Source: Marinobacterium sp. xm-d-530
Lineage (GTDB): Bacteria; Pseudomonadota; Gammaproteobacteria; Pseudomonadales; Balneatricaceae
Assembly: GCF_013283365.1 (NCBI RefSeq)
Contig: NZ_WBYM01000002.1
Coordinates: 124,001-188,000 of the forward strand
DNA: 64,000 nt
Direction: 5' to 3'
In this document: in pieces, positions 18,419 through 28,815 of the stretch
Layout: each line of letters begins with the position of its first letter
Numbering within the stretch: position 1 is the stretch's first letter
Notes under the pieces: model-generated
What the model was told of the DNA's origin: nothing
Database searches by the model: none
What the model saw: only the letters and a program-made list of their open reading frames with translations
Position numbers and translations under genes: made by a program

Positions 18419-20304
18419 CCCTCAGCCATCGCCTCTAACTCCATCCAGCGCTCCATCTGCGTCTCCAACTGGGCTTCTAGAGTGCTTAACTTTTCAAGTT
18501 CAGCGGTGACCTCTTCATGAGGTCGCTGATAAAAGTCCGCTGAACCACAAACGGCCTGCTGCGCTTCAACGGCCGCTTCAGTCTGCTCCATCTGTTCTGG
18601 AAGCATGTCCAACTCTCGCTGCAGTTTATAGGAGAGTTTAACGGGCTTTTTAGCCTCTGCAGCCTCTTTTTTAGCCGGTTTAGCTGGCTCAGATTTTGGT
18701 ACAACACTCTGAGTCACTACATTTTTAGGTCGCTGACGTAACCAGTCGTGGTAACCGCCCACATATTCACGAATGACACCCTCACCCTCAAACGCAAGCG
18801 TGCTGGTGACGATGTTATCGAGGAATTGACGATCATGGCTCACCAACAAAAGCGTCCCTTGATAGTCGAGCAGAATCTCTTCGAGCAGCTCCAGTGTCTC
18901 GACATCCAAGTCATTGGTCGGCTCATCGAGCACCAACAGGTTCGAGGGCTGACTGAACAACTTAGCCAACATCACGCGGTTAGTCTCGCCGCCGGACAGG
19001 GCTTTAACCGGTGTGCGCGCACGCTCTGGTGTGAACAGGAAATCTTGAAGATAACTGATGATATGACGTGATCGACCGTTAATATCGATACTTTCACGAC
19101 CGCCTGAGACGTTATCGATGATGCTCTTCTCGGGGTCCACTTGGCCACGCAGCTGATCGAAATAACCCACCACCAGTTGGCTACCAAGGCGCACATCCCC
19201 CTGATCCGGAGCCTGCTCCCCTAAAATCAACTTAAGCAGCGAACTCTTACCAATACCGTTCGGACCAATCAGACCGATGCGATCGCCTCTCTGAATACGC
19301 ACTGACAGATCCTTAACGACTGGCTGTCCCGCATAACTCAGTGAGACATTTTGTAGCTCGGCCACCAACTTACCCGAGCGAACCGCCTCTTCCACATCGA
19401 ACTTGGCTTTACCCTGACGTTCACGGCGTTCGGATCGCTCAACACGCAGCTGCTTCAGAGCACGAACACGTCCCTCGTTACGGGTACGACGAGCTTTGAT
19501 GCCTTGACGTATCCACGCCTCTTCCTGCGCCAATTTTTTATCAAACAGAGCGGCCTGCTTGGCCTCCTCCTCGAGCAATTTCTCTTTTTGCGTAAGGTAG
19601 GTTGCATAACTGCCTGGAAAGTCGACCAACTGACCTCGGTCTAACTCAATAATACGGGTTGCTAAACGCTCGACTAGAGCACGGTCGTGCGAGATAAATA
19701 GAAGCCCGCCTTTGTAAGCGGCTAATACCTCTTCTAACCACTCGATGGTCTCAATATCCAAGTGGTTGGTTGGCTCATCCAGCAGCAACAGATCAGGGCT
19801 TTGAACCAGTGCAGCCCCTAAGGCAGCTCGACGGCGCCAGCCACCTGAGAGTTCAGACATCAGCTTTTCGCCAGGTAGCTGAAGTTGACTAAGAATACGA
19901 TCCACACGCGTCTCAAGTGACCAAGCATCACGGGCTTCCAGATCATGCTGAAGACGCTCCAACTCATCGAGCGAAGCATTACTGTTAGCCAGTAATGTCT
20001 CGTAGCGATCTCGCAACTCAACCAGATCAGCCAAACCTGCTTCTACAACACTGCGAACCGATCGTTCATCGGCCGCGGGTAGGCTCTGTGGTAACTGAGC
20101 AATTCGAGCGGTTGGGCTGCGCCAAATGACACCGCTATCAACGTCCATTTCACCCGAAACGATTTTTAGTAGGGTTGATTTACCCGTACCGTTAATACCG
20201 ACCAGCGCTACTCGCTCACCCGCCTCAATTTGCAGGTTTGCGTTGTCTAAAATTGCTCGGGTACCAAAGGCCAGAGAGACCTGATCAAATCGAATAAATG
20301 CCAT
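18415..20304 (-). CDS. uup: ABC-F ATPase Uup
   Basis: 629 residues with two ABC modules: Walker A GINGTGKST and GPNGIGKSS, signatures LSGGWRRRAALG and LSGGETNRVMLA, Walker B LLLLDEPTNHLD and LLVLDEPTNDLD. There are no membrane segments, so it is a cytoplasmic translation-associated ABC-F protein. A linker rich in Arg/Lys/Glu and a C-terminal coiled-coil (~550-629) match Uup, which binds DNA/ribosomes and affects transposon excision in E. coli. Confidence 0.94.
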   Translation of the reverse strand: MAFIRFDQVSLAFGTRAILDNANLQIEAGERVALVGINGTGKSTLLKIVSGEMDVDSGVIWRSPTARIAQLPQSLPAADERSVRSVVEAGLADLVELRDRYETLLANSNASLDELERLQHDLEARDAWSLETRVDRILSQLQLPGEKLMSELSGGWRRRAALGAALVQSPDLLLLDEPTNHLDIETIEWLEEVLAAYKGGLLFISHDRALVERLATRIIELDRGQLVDFPGSYATYLTQKEKLLEEEAKQAALFDKKLAQEEAWIRQGIKARRTRNEGRVRALKQLRVERSERRERQGKAKFDVEEAVRSGKLVAELQNVSLSYAGQPVVKDLSVRIQRGDRIGLIGPNGIGKSSLLKLILGEQAPDQGDVRLGSQLVVGYFDQLRGQVDPEKSIIDNVSGGRESIDINGRSRHIISYLQDFLFTPERARTPVKALSGGETNRVMLAKLFSQPSNLLVLDEPTNDLDVETLELLEEILLDYQGTLLLVSHDRQFLDNIVTSTLAFEGEGVIREYVGGYHDWLRQRPKNVVTQSVVPKSEPAKPAKKEAAEAKKPVKLSYKLQRELDMLPEQMEQTEAAVEAQQAVCGSADFYQRPHEEVTAELEKLSTLEAQLETQMERWMELEAMAEG

Positions 20305-20421
20305 GTGAGTCGCTTAATTGTAAAACTGGTCGCGTAGTTTAACTCAGTTGCTAAAAATTAACCTGACAAGGGGTGAAATTTTTGCAGATTTAAACCATAG
20401 TTAGTGCAGAGACTTATTTGA

Positions 20422-22365
20422 GTGCGAGCTTTGTTAACAACGAATAAATTGAACAAATACTTAGCCCCCATTCTCTTTAGCACTTTTGCCATCAGCATAG
20501 AATCAATGGCCAAAGGTAAAGAGAGTGCAGAGCAACTCGCATTTCTAAAAGCCGAGAGACTCGCCAAACTGGGTCGCTTAGATCTTGATGACCCCGCCGC
20601 TAAACAGCTCGAGTCTTACCCCCTCTACCCCTACCTAGTCTTCAATCAGTACAGTGCCGAACTGAATCGACTCAAGCCAGAGGATATTCAACAGTTTGCC
20701 AACCGGTACCCTGATTCACACTTAGAGGGGCTATTGCGTTTCAACTACACAGAGCATCTAGGGGAAAAGAGAGATTGGGGGGCATTCCTCAGCCACTACA
20801 CTGAGATCGACTCCCCTAATACTGAGATGCAGTGCCGCTATGCCGAAGCTCTCTATCGACAAAAGCGCACAACTGAAGCCTCTAAACTTGCGGCATCACT
20901 CTGGAGTGTGGGCCGCTCTCAGCCAGACAGTTGTGATGATCTATTCAGACTGTTTAGAGCCAATGGTGATCTGACCAGCGATGTCGCACTCAAACGGGTT
21001 CTCAATGCGTTGGATGCCAACAAATGGGGACTGTCGGGTTATGCGCTGCGCTTTGTTAAGTCAGAGTCTGATCGTCGCATTGCTGATGCGGCTCGATCGG
21101 TCTATCGATCACCCTTTAAAGTCCTTCGAATGGGCAGCGGTTACTCAGCTAAGCAGCTCGCCAAAATTCAACGCATTGCGATTGAACGTGCGTATCGTCA
21201 CGACCCATATGAAGCGTTAAATCTGTTGCTAAAACTGGGCAAAGGATTTGATCTGAGTCTGGCGGATAATTTACAAGAGCTCACGCGTGTTGGTGTAAGG
21301 GTCGCTAAGGAGCTTGATGCACATGATCGAATCAAACTCGCCAAGCTTGATCCAACCTTTGCCAGTGCTGAACTCACTGAATGGCGCATACGCTTAGCCC
21401 TGCTTGAACAGGACTGGCAAGAGGTCGCCACCCTGATTGCTAAGCTCCCTAAAGAGCTGCAAGACTCCCCTCGTTGGCAATATTGGCTAGCCGCACTCCC
21501 CAATAATCCATTGCGCACAGAAATATTAAATACACTGCGTACCAAGCGCAGTTTTTACGGATTTCTAGCAGCTGATCATCTTGGGCAACCCGCTGATTTG
21601 AATCATGAACCGATCACGCTTGATCCAACCCTGCTAGCTAAATTAAGAGACTCCAAACACTACCTGCGCATTAAAGAGCTGACAGCGCTTGATCGCTATA
21701 CAGTCTCACGATCTGAGTTTAATCGTTGGATAGAGACGATGTCTTCGAATGAGATCCAACACGCCGCGCACTTGATGAATGAGCTAGGTTGGTACCAACA
21801 GGGAATTCTAGCCGCCGCTTACCATGAGTTTTGGAATGATATGGACCTTCGCTTCCCAGAGGGGTTTGAGAGTCTCTTTATCAAACATGCCAATAAGCGA
21901 AATATAGACCCTATCTGGGCACAGGCCCTAGCTCGACAGGAGAGCGCCCTATTCCCCTGGGCTCGATCCAGTGTTGGTGCTAGAGGGCTCATGCAGCTGA
22001 TGCCCAGAACAGCTAAGCGAACTGCCAAAGCAATCAAGGTGAAGTATAAAAGTAGTAACCGCCTCTACGATCCTGATTTCAATGTACAGCTAGGTACAGC
22101 TTACCTAGCGCAGATGTATCGTCAATTTGATAAAAATCGAATCTATGCAACGGCGGCCTATAATGCGGGGCCTCACCGTGTCAGCCGTTGGCTGAAGGGC
22201 CGTGAGAATTTGCCGTTGGAGATATTCATAGAGCTCATCCCCTTTGATGAGACCCGTACCTATGTGCAGAATGTTCTCAGCTTCTCTGTCATCTACGCAC
22301 AGCGTAAGGGCCAAACACGACAGATGCTAACACCGACCGAACAGGCCCTACTGGCCCTCAACTGA
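20422..22365 (+). CDS. slt: Soluble lytic murein transglycosylase (Slt70-like)
   Basis: 647 residues. A hydrophobic N-terminal segment serves as a probable signal sequence, then comes a long alpha-helical superhelix (U and L domains) and a C-terminal SLT domain with catalytic Glu507 in ARQESALFP, RGLMQLMP and AYNAGPHRV. It cleaves glycan strands with formation of 1,6-anhydromuramic ends in the periplasm. The start used here is GTG 20422; the signal peptide fits poorly further upstream. The 3' end overlaps the convergent glutaredoxin gene by 18 bp. Confidence 0.94.
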   Translation: MRALLTTNKLNKYLAPILFSTFAISIESMAKGKESAEQLAFLKAERLAKLGRLDLDDPAAKQLESYPLYPYLVFNQYSAELNRLKPEDIQQFANRYPDSHLEGLLRFNYTEHLGEKRDWGAFLSHYTEIDSPNTEMQCRYAEALYRQKRTTEASKLAASLWSVGRSQPDSCDDLFRLFRANGDLTSDVALKRVLNALDANKWGLSGYALRFVKSESDRRIADAARSVYRSPFKVLRMGSGYSAKQLAKIQRIAIERAYRHDPYEALNLLLKLGKGFDLSLADNLQELTRVGVRVAKELDAHDRIKLAKLDPTFASAELTEWRIRLALLEQDWQEVATLIAKLPKELQDSPRWQYWLAALPNNPLRTEILNTLRTKRSFYGFLAADHLGQPADLNHEPITLDPTLLAKLRDSKHYLRIKELTALDRYTVSRSEFNRWIETMSSNEIQHAAHLMNELGWYQQGILAAAYHEFWNDMDLRFPEGFESLFIKHANKRNIDPIWAQALARQESALFPWARSSVGARGLMQLMPRTAKRTAKAIKVKYKSSNRLYDPDFNVQLGTAYLAQMYRQFDKNRIYATAAYNAGPHRVSRWLKGRENLPLEIFIELIPFDETRTYVQNVLSFSVIYAQRKGQTRQMLTPTEQALLALN

Positions 22366-22599
22366 TCTGATAAACTGTGCCAACTGCTCAGCATCAAACG
22401 GCCAATCCAGTGACTGCTTAGATTGAGGATCGACCAAGACCGGTATCCGGGTGGCATATTGATTCATCAACTCGTCATCAAAGGCTATATCGACCAGATC
22501 CACTTCATACTTTGACGGATCAATACCAGAGACCAACAGAGGGAGTGCTTGATCACACAGATGGCAACCCTCTGTCGTCATTAATTCCAACAATTTCAC
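22348..22599 (-). CDS. Glutaredoxin-family protein
   Basis: 83 residues with a thioredoxin fold and the redox motif C-H-L-C (12-15), similar to the short glutaredoxin-like DUF836 family; the cis-Pro is in TRIPVLVD. Likely a small cytoplasmic thiol reductant. Its tail overlaps slt on the other strand by 18 bp. Confidence 0.85.
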   Translation of the reverse strand: MKLLELMTTEGCHLCDQALPLLVSGIDPSKYEVDLVDIAFDDELMNQYATRIPVLVDPQSKQSLDWPFDAEQLAQFIRSVEGQ

Positions 22600-22741
22600 G
22601 ATTTAAAAATCCCTTAACATTAAAGCCATAGAGTAAGACTAACCTCTAACTTGTTCCCTACGAATCTTGGGGTTATTCTACGATAATATTTTGCGGTGCA
22701 ACATTGACTGCATTAAACGTCATTCACACTGGAGTTTTACC

Positions 22742-24484
22742 ATGGCGACTAAAGGTAACGGACCGACCGATCCTCAAGAGTTCATCAATTACGTAAGCCA
22801 AGAGACAAGCAAGATGCTTGAAAACTTCTCTGGCAAGGGTGCTGAGGATATGTTCTCTCAATTCACCAAGTCATGGACAGAACTTGCGACGCGTTCACTG
22901 CAAGATCCAACCTTGTGGATGCGTGCAATCGCCGATTACCAAACCGCGCAGTTTAACCTATGGCGCAACTTGTTAACCGGTAATACTACTGAAGCACCGG
23001 TTGCTGAGCCAGAGCGTGGCGATCGTCGTTTCCAGGCTGAAGAGTGGTCAACTAATCCTATTTACGACTACATCAAGCAGTCTTACCTACTGAGCTCTAA
23101 GATGCTGACTCAGATGGCTGAGAGCGCGAACCTATCGGATCAAGATCAGAACAAATTGGAGTTCTACACTCGCCAGTTCATCGATGCGATGTCGCCAACT
23201 AACTTTGCAGCAACTAACCCTGAAGTTCTGCAACAGGCGCTTGATACTAAGGGTCAGTCACTGCTCGATGGTATGAAAAATCTACTAGCCGACTTTGAGA
23301 AAGGTCGCATCTCAATGACTGATGAGAGCGCGTTTACGCTGGGCGAAAACCTTGCGACAACCGAAGGCTCTGTTATCTTCCAGAACGATGTCATTCAGCT
23401 GATTCACTACAAGCCAGAGGGTGAACAGGTTTACACTCGCCCGACTCTGATCATTCCACCGAGCATCAACAAGTTCTACATCCTTGATCTTCAGCCACAC
23501 AACTCATTTGTTAAGTACTGTGTTGAACAGGGCCAAAACACCTTCCTAGTCTCTTGGCGCAACCCAACCTCTGAACAGTCAAACCTTAGCTGGGATGATC
23601 TTGTGTCAGAAGGTATCTTCGAAGCCGTTCGTGTGACCAAAGAGGTCTCAGGCAGCGATAAGATCAACACGGTGAGCTGGTGTGTCGGTGGCACATTAAC
23701 AGCAACTGCACTGGCGGTTATGGCGAAGCGTAAAGATACCAGCATCGCAAGCGCAACCTTCCTAACAACACTGACAGACTTCTCTGATCCAGGTGATCTC
23801 TGCGTCTTCATTGATGACTACCAAGTCAAACAGTTGGAGCAGAAAGTGAGCCAAGCAGGCTTCCTAAACGGACGCGAACTGGCGACGTCGTTCAACATGT
23901 TGCGCTCGAACGATCTCATCTGGTCTTACGTTGTTAACAACTACCTAAAAGGTCAGACACCACCGCCGTTTGATATCCTCTACTGGAACTCGGACAGCAC
24001 TAACCTTCCAGCGGCCATGTACACCTACTACATCAATAAGATGTACCTAGAGAACAAACTGGTTGAGCCGAATGCACTGGAGATCTGTGGTGAGAAGATC
24101 GATCTAGGCGAGATCAAAATCCCTTGTTACTTCCTTTCGACCATTGAAGACCACATTGCACCTTGGAAAGCGACCTTCAAAGCGACAGAGACCTTTGGTT
24201 CAGAGATCGAGTTCGTCCTTGGCGCAAGCGGTCACGTTGCCGGCGTAATCAACCCAGCTTCTAAAAACCGTCGCAACTACTGGGTTAAAGGTGAACAGGG
24301 CCAAGGCGCTGACCACTGGTTTGAAACCTCTGAAAAAGTTGAAGGCTCTTGGTGGCCAAACTGGGCTGAGTGGGTTCGTCGTCGTGCTGGTAAAAAAGTG
24401 GATGCACCTAAAACTCTTGGCAGCAAAGAGAACAAACCGATTGAAGCTGCGCCTGGTAGCTATGTAAAAGTTCGTATCGATTAA
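22742..24484 (+). CDS. phaC: Polyhydroxyalkanoate synthase, class I type
   Basis: 580 residues, the usual length of class I synthases. It polymerises hydroxyacyl-CoA into storage polyester on granules. The lipase-like box SWCVGGT holds the catalytic Cys314, with Asp470 (IEDHIAPW) and His498 (ASGHVAGV) completing the triad. ATG 22742 is chosen over an in-frame ATG at 22667 because of the GGAG site just upstream and the normal N-terminus. No phaA, phaB or phasin gene is adjacent; a terminator follows, so it is a single-gene unit. Confidence 0.96.
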   Translation: MATKGNGPTDPQEFINYVSQETSKMLENFSGKGAEDMFSQFTKSWTELATRSLQDPTLWMRAIADYQTAQFNLWRNLLTGNTTEAPVAEPERGDRRFQAEEWSTNPIYDYIKQSYLLSSKMLTQMAESANLSDQDQNKLEFYTRQFIDAMSPTNFAATNPEVLQQALDTKGQSLLDGMKNLLADFEKGRISMTDESAFTLGENLATTEGSVIFQNDVIQLIHYKPEGEQVYTRPTLIIPPSINKFYILDLQPHNSFVKYCVEQGQNTFLVSWRNPTSEQSNLSWDDLVSEGIFEAVRVTKEVSGSDKINTVSWCVGGTLTATALAVMAKRKDTSIASATFLTTLTDFSDPGDLCVFIDDYQVKQLEQKVSQAGFLNGRELATSFNMLRSNDLIWSYVVNNYLKGQTPPPFDILYWNSDSTNLPAAMYTYYINKMYLENKLVEPNALEICGEKIDLGEIKIPCYFLSTIEDHIAPWKATFKATETFGSEIEFVLGASGHVAGVINPASKNRRNYWVKGEQGQGADHWFETSEKVEGSWWPNWAEWVRRRAGKKVDAPKTLGSKENKPIEAAPGSYVKVRID

Positions 24485-24504
24485 TCTTCCAAATCGATGT
24501 AAAA

Positions 24505-24532
24505 AACCGGACACTGTGTGCCCGGTTTTTTT
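24505..24532 (+). terminator. Intrinsic terminator after phaC
   Basis: AACCGG and CCGGTT arms with partly pairing CAC/GTG inside, followed by a run of seven T, starting about 20 bp after the phaC stop. Confidence 0.88.
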
Positions 24533-24562
24533 ATGTGTGACTGAAACGATCAGGAGATCAAC

Positions 24563-24940
24563 ATGGATAACTTTTTTGATAAGGGTTTAGAGATGCGTCG
24601 CAGCACACTGGGTGCTGAATACGTTGATAAAAACCTAGCCGCTGCTGATGACTTTAACCGTCCCTTTCAGGAGGCGATGACCGCTTGGTGCTGGGGTTTC
24701 GGTTGGGGCGATGATGCCATTGATCCCAAAACACGTTCGTTAATGAATTTAGCGATGCTCGGCGCCATGGGCAAAAGTCACGAATGGGCTACCCACTGCA
24801 AGGGCGCATTGAATAATGGTTGCAGTGTTGACGAGATTCGAGCAGCCATTCATGCCGTCGGCATCTATGCCGGCGTGCCTGCCGCCGTTGAGTGCTTTCG
24901 TATTGCACGGACAGTGCTTGAGGAGGCGGGAGAGCTTTAA
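24563..24940 (+). CDS. Carboxymuconolactone decarboxylase-family protein
   Basis: 125 residues, all-helical CMD/AhpD fold with ARCH motifs: KTRSLMNLAMLGAMGKSHEWATH and NNGCSVDEIRAAIHAVGIYAGVPAA. It resembles PcaC-type decarboxylases rather than AhpD, lacking a CxxC. No other protocatechuate genes are nearby, so the true substrate is open. It lies between phaC and the MATE gene on the same strand. Confidence 0.85.
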   Translation: MDNFFDKGLEMRRSTLGAEYVDKNLAAADDFNRPFQEAMTAWCWGFGWGDDAIDPKTRSLMNLAMLGAMGKSHEWATHCKGALNNGCSVDEIRAAIHAVGIYAGVPAAVECFRIARTVLEEAGEL

Positions 24941-24963
24941 GCGCCCCTTATACGAAAACTAGC

Positions 24964-26331
24964 ATGTCATTTTTTCCGCCCAACTCCAGAGTAGAGATCA
25001 AGCAGCTACTCCACCTTGCTTGGCCCATGCTGCTGGCTCAGTCCTCGCAAACAGCGATGAGTCTATCCGATACTCTGATGGCCTCTTGGGCGGGCGCTGA
25101 AGAGCTAGCAGCTATTGCTCTGGGGTCAAGTATATGGACGCCACTCTCGCTATCCTTGGCAGGCGCTATGATGGCATTGACCCCTATCGTGGCACATCAT
25201 GTTGGTGGAAAACGTGAGGAGGAGACCGCCTCAGAACTGTTTAACAACCTTCTGATCACACTTGCGATCGGCGTGCTCAGCTGGCTCTTCATCAATGGCG
25301 CCTCTGACTGGATTCTTACCCTACTGTCTGTAGAACCGGCTCTTAAATCCACTGCCAATGACTATCTGTTTGCGATCAGCTGGGGCATACCAGGCATGCT
25401 GCTCTATCAATCGATCAGGGCGTTCGCTGAGGGACATGGGCAGACAAAAATTGTCATGAAAATAGGCATCAGCGCTGTACTGCTCAATCTACCTCTTAAC
25501 TATATTTTCATCTTCGGCAAACTGGGTATGCCTGAAATGGGCGGCGTGGGCTGTGGATGGGCGACAACGATTGTATTCTGGTACATGTTCATAGCCGGTG
25601 CTGCTTATCTGATCTACAGCCGCTATTTCAAACCGTTGAACCTCTTCAAACAGACCCTCAAACCGAACAGAGAGAAGATCAAACATCAGCTCTCTATTGG
25701 CATACCGATTGCCGCGAGCCTTGGTGTTGAGACCACCATGTTCTGCCTGATTGCGCTCTTTTTGGCCGATTACGGTGCAACGGTGATCTCTGCTCACCAG
25801 ATCACACTCTCGATATCGAGCCTGATCTTTATGATGCCGCTCTCACTCTGCTTGGCCGTCACCATTAGGGTTGGCCAGCTCAATGGCGCTAAACGCTTTG
25901 CTGACGCCCAGCAAGTAGGATTCCTGGGACTGCGCATCGCCCTTTTGATAGCCTGCTTCAGCTCAACGATTCTGTTTATCCTGTCCGATGGCATTGCTGC
26001 ACTCTTCTCTAAAGATGCTGAACTCATCGCCATCGCCTCAACCCTGCTTAGCTACGCTGCACTCTACCAATTCTCCGATGCGCTCCAGCTGACCGCGAAT
26101 GGCGCACTGCGCGGATACAAAGATACTCGAATCCCACTGCTGATCGCGTTTATCGCTTACTGGATACTTGGGCTACCCAGCGGTTACCTCATTGCCGAGT
26201 ATTTAGAGATGGGGGCTGTTGGTTACTGGTTAGGCATACTCATCGGCTTAAGCTTTGCCGCCGTACTACTGATAAAACGACTCTATAAGCTATCCAATGA
26301 AGCACTGGTTAACCCTCCTAATTTCAACTAG
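24964..26331 (+). CDS. MATE-family efflux transporter
   Basis: 455 residues with about 12 membrane helices in two similar halves (LAWPMLLAQSSQTAMSLSDT; IGIPIAASLGVETTMF), typical of NorM-like cation-coupled multidrug exporters. It begins 23 bp after the upstream CMD gene and its 3' end overlaps the DUF3080 gene by 35 bp, so all three may be co-transcribed. The ribosome-binding site is weak. Confidence 0.93.
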   Translation: MSFFPPNSRVEIKQLLHLAWPMLLAQSSQTAMSLSDTLMASWAGAEELAAIALGSSIWTPLSLSLAGAMMALTPIVAHHVGGKREEETASELFNNLLITLAIGVLSWLFINGASDWILTLLSVEPALKSTANDYLFAISWGIPGMLLYQSIRAFAEGHGQTKIVMKIGISAVLLNLPLNYIFIFGKLGMPEMGGVGCGWATTIVFWYMFIAGAAYLIYSRYFKPLNLFKQTLKPNREKIKHQLSIGIPIAASLGVETTMFCLIALFLADYGATVISAHQITLSISSLIFMMPLSLCLAVTIRVGQLNGAKRFADAQQVGFLGLRIALLIACFSSTILFILSDGIAALFSKDAELIAIASTLLSYAALYQFSDALQLTANGALRGYKDTRIPLLIAFIAYWILGLPSGYLIAEYLEMGAVGYWLGILIGLSFAAVLLIKRLYKLSNEALVNPPNFN

Positions 26332-27352
26332 TTTTATCGCGGGCTGTATCGATACCGATCCAGCCCAGTCACTGATTGAGACCTATGCCGAGCGTACCAG
26401 TCGAGCCATAGATATCGATTTTGATCTTCAGCTGAGCAAAACTTCTGAGCTCTACCCTATTCTTCCGGATCGAAGAGAGCGAACTGAAACCCTGACACCC
26501 ATTACCGAAGGCCTGATCGATGTTCTCGATCTTAAGCAGTGTGGGCTGATCAATCTAATCGCACAGAGAAACACCAGCCTTGGCAAATTGGCCGGTGGAT
26601 CACAACGACTGATTTACGAACTGGAGTTCATCCCTAAATTACGCAGCTGTCAGAAGCTGCTCACAGGCAACAGTAGTCAAACTGAAGTGTTAGCGCGTGT
26701 TCAAGAGATCAATCAGATCAAGAACGATAACTGGCCAAAGCAGATATGGAACAGTCTATACAGTAGCCCAGAGATGGAACAACACTTCTCACTGGGGGCT
26801 GCACCGCTGCCACCCGATGCAGACTACTCAACCTCAGAGTTAATGCTGACAATGCAGCGCTTTGCTGAGATCGCTGAAACCCAAAACAATAGAGACTGGC
26901 AAACACCCTCTTTTGCCAATGAGCTGGAGCGTGACTACGAAACGCTCTATCGATCCAATTTCGGATCAGAGTGGCTCGCCAGTATGGCACTGTTAACTCA
27001 GGTTTTAGAGCAGACCTCAGAAGCGATTAACCAAAGAATCAATGACAGACCGATCTGCTTTAATCAGAGGCAAAACCAGAAGTCAGAGATACTCTGGAAC
27101 GTCTTTATGAAGTTTTACGTCAACAGTTTGCAACCCTACATCGCTCAGGTTGAACGTACAGGCCGCCAATGGAGTAACCTTCATCAAGCCATCATCGCGT
27201 CACTCAACCTCCCTCAAAGCCGATGGCTAGACACCTATACCCATCCCGAAGGAGAGGTCTGGTCTAGGTATCTAAAAGCTCGAGAGAACCACACCCAATC
27301 TTGGCAGAATATTTTGGATCAGTGTGGACTTCGTCCGGGTAATCAGAACTGA
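26297..27352 (+). CDS. DUF3080 family lipoprotein
   Basis: 351 residues. A type II signal peptide ends in the lipobox IAGC (Cys17), predicting an acylated, envelope-anchored protein. The remainder (ETYAERTSRAIDIDF; TLTPITEGLIDVLDLKQCGL) resembles DUF3080 proteins, of unknown function. The start lies inside the MATE gene in another frame (35 bp overlap). Confidence 0.82.
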   Translation: MKHWLTLLISTSFIAGCIDTDPAQSLIETYAERTSRAIDIDFDLQLSKTSELYPILPDRRERTETLTPITEGLIDVLDLKQCGLINLIAQRNTSLGKLAGGSQRLIYELEFIPKLRSCQKLLTGNSSQTEVLARVQEINQIKNDNWPKQIWNSLYSSPEMEQHFSLGAAPLPPDADYSTSELMLTMQRFAEIAETQNNRDWQTPSFANELERDYETLYRSNFGSEWLASMALLTQVLEQTSEAINQRINDRPICFNQRQNQKSEILWNVFMKFYVNSLQPYIAQVERTGRQWSNLHQAIIASLNLPQSRWLDTYTHPEGEVWSRYLKARENHTQSWQNILDQCGLRPGNQN

Positions 27353-27353
27353 A

Positions 27354-27779
27354 TTAACCCACCCACTGCTGCAGCTGGCTGATGTTCATTGCGCCCGACT
27401 GACGCTTGACCTCTTTACCACCCTCAAAACGGACAACGGTTGGTAGGCTTCTGATGTTATAGCGAGCGGCCAACTGTTGATTGGCTTCGGTATCAACTTT
27501 AACGAAGCGCACGTTTGGTTCAGTGCGTTTTGCCACTTCGGCAAACGCCGGTGCCATCATTCGACAGGGTCCACACCAACCTGCCCAGAAGTCAACAATG
27601 ACGGGAATATCCGTATTGCGAATAAACTTAGCGAAATTCTCTTCGCTCAGGGCGATCGGTTGCTGAGTAAAGATCGCTTTTCGGCATTTACCGCAGGCAG
27701 GCCCTCTATCGAGCTTATCTTTAGGCACTCGATTGGTTGCTAAACAGTGTGGGCAGCTGAGATTGACTGATTGACTCAT
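27354..27779 (-). CDS. trxC: Thioredoxin 2 (zinc-binding)
   Basis: 141 residues. An N-terminal zinc ribbon with Cys9, Cys12, Cys29 and Cys32 precedes a thioredoxin domain whose active site is WCGPC (Cys69, Cys72). TrxC is a cytoplasmic disulfide reductant, OxyR-induced in E. coli. It ends one base after the convergent DUF3080 gene. Confidence 0.96.
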   Translation of the reverse strand: MSQSVNLSCPHCLATNRVPKDKLDRGPACGKCRKAIFTQQPIALSEENFAKFIRNTDIPVIVDFWAGWCGPCRMMAPAFAEVAKRTEPNVRFVKVDTEANQQLAARYNIRSLPTVVRFEGGKEVKRQSGAMNISQLQQWVG

Positions 27780-27879
27780 AACGTCTCCTATATCATTAAT
27801 TACTAATATATAGGCGGAAATTCAGAGTTCAAGGGGAGAGAAAAACAGAGCAGCGAGATCCGCTGCCCTGCTCGAACGA

Positions 27880-28440
27880 TTAGAACTTCTTAACGAGAGC
27901 TTCTAGTTTAGAGGTAAGACGCTCCTCTTTTTGAGCAACGCGTTGTTGTTTACGAGCCTCTTGATGGCGCTCTTTACGGCGCTGCTTGTATTCGTCTAGC
28001 TTAGCTTTAGCATGCTTTTCATCTTCAGCAGTCACTTCAGCTACTTCAGCACCGGTCAAATCGACACGCTGAGCGCCAACAACCATTGACTGAAGGTAAC
28101 GTGGGTTACGAACATAAGTCGCTAGCGCACGCTTAATCTTACCGCGACTTACTTTTTCATCCGCCACTAAGTCCTCTTGAATACCAATTTTCAGAGGCTT
28201 GGGTTCTTCCAGGCTAAATGTGTTGGGGTAAGCGGCAATAAGCAGTTCGACTGCGGCTTGGTTAGCTTCACGGTTTTTATTGCGAGGCTTAGCTGTGTTC
28301 TGTTCTGTCACTGTTTTATTCTCTTGAAGTTGACGAGGTTCAGTTCGATCAACTTGTTGTTCAACTCTGATTAAAATCTCTTCTGCCTCTTGCAGAAGGC
28401 GCTCTGTATCAGAGGCTATCTGTTGAATGATTTTACTCAT
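27880..28440 (-). CDS. ProQ/FinO-domain RNA chaperone
   Basis: 186 residues. The central FinO domain ([25 protein letters not shown] ... [17 protein letters not shown]) is flanked by a charged N-terminus and a basic, coiled-coil-like C-terminus. ProQ-like proteins bind structured small RNAs and mRNA 3' ends. The ATG overlaps the end of tusA by 4 bp, implying coupled translation. Confidence 0.92.
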   Translation of the reverse strand: MSKIIQQIASDTERLLQEAEEILIRVEQQVDRTEPRQLQENKTVTEQNTAKPRNKNREANQAAVELLIAAYPNTFSLEEPKPLKIGIQEDLVADEKVSRGKIKRALATYVRNPRYLQSMVVGAQRVDLTGAEVAEVTAEDEKHAKAKLDEYKQRRKERHQEARKQQRVAQKEERLTSKLEALVKKF

Positions 28441-28676
28441 CCACCTTTCCGTATTCGATAGATGAAAAGATCATCCTTCACTTCATGACTGACCAACTCG
28501 TGCCCTAAGAAGTTACAAAACTTTGGGATATCACGCTCTGTAGAGGGGTCCGTCGCGATCACTTCAAAGAGATCACCCGTTTGAAGTTGAGCAATTTTAC
28601 CATGCAACATCATCACTGGCTCTGGGCAGTAGAGGCCGCGCGCATCCAGCTGTTCAATGGGTTTTTCAATGCTCAT
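28437..28676 (-). CDS. tusA: Sulfurtransferase TusA
   Basis: 79 residues, the size of TusA. The C-P-E-P motif with the persulfide-carrying Cys17 ([12 protein letters not shown]) is intact. TusA relays sulfur from IscS to TusBCD for 2-thiouridine of tRNA wobble bases and to other acceptors. It overlaps the following proQ-like gene by 4 bp. Confidence 0.95.
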   Translation of the reverse strand: MSIEKPIEQLDARGLYCPEPVMMLHGKIAQLQTGDLFEVIATDPSTERDIPKFCNFLGHELVSHEVKDDLFIYRIRKGG

Positions 28677-28815
28677 TGCACTATCCTTTCAATCAAGTCG
28701 CGCATTGTCGCAAATAGTTTTTAAAAACTCCAACGAGTTTAAGCCCGATTCACCTTTACCTAGACAAATCCGAGCGTTATTCTCAAGGTATAACAAGTAG
28801 TTAGAGGACAAATCG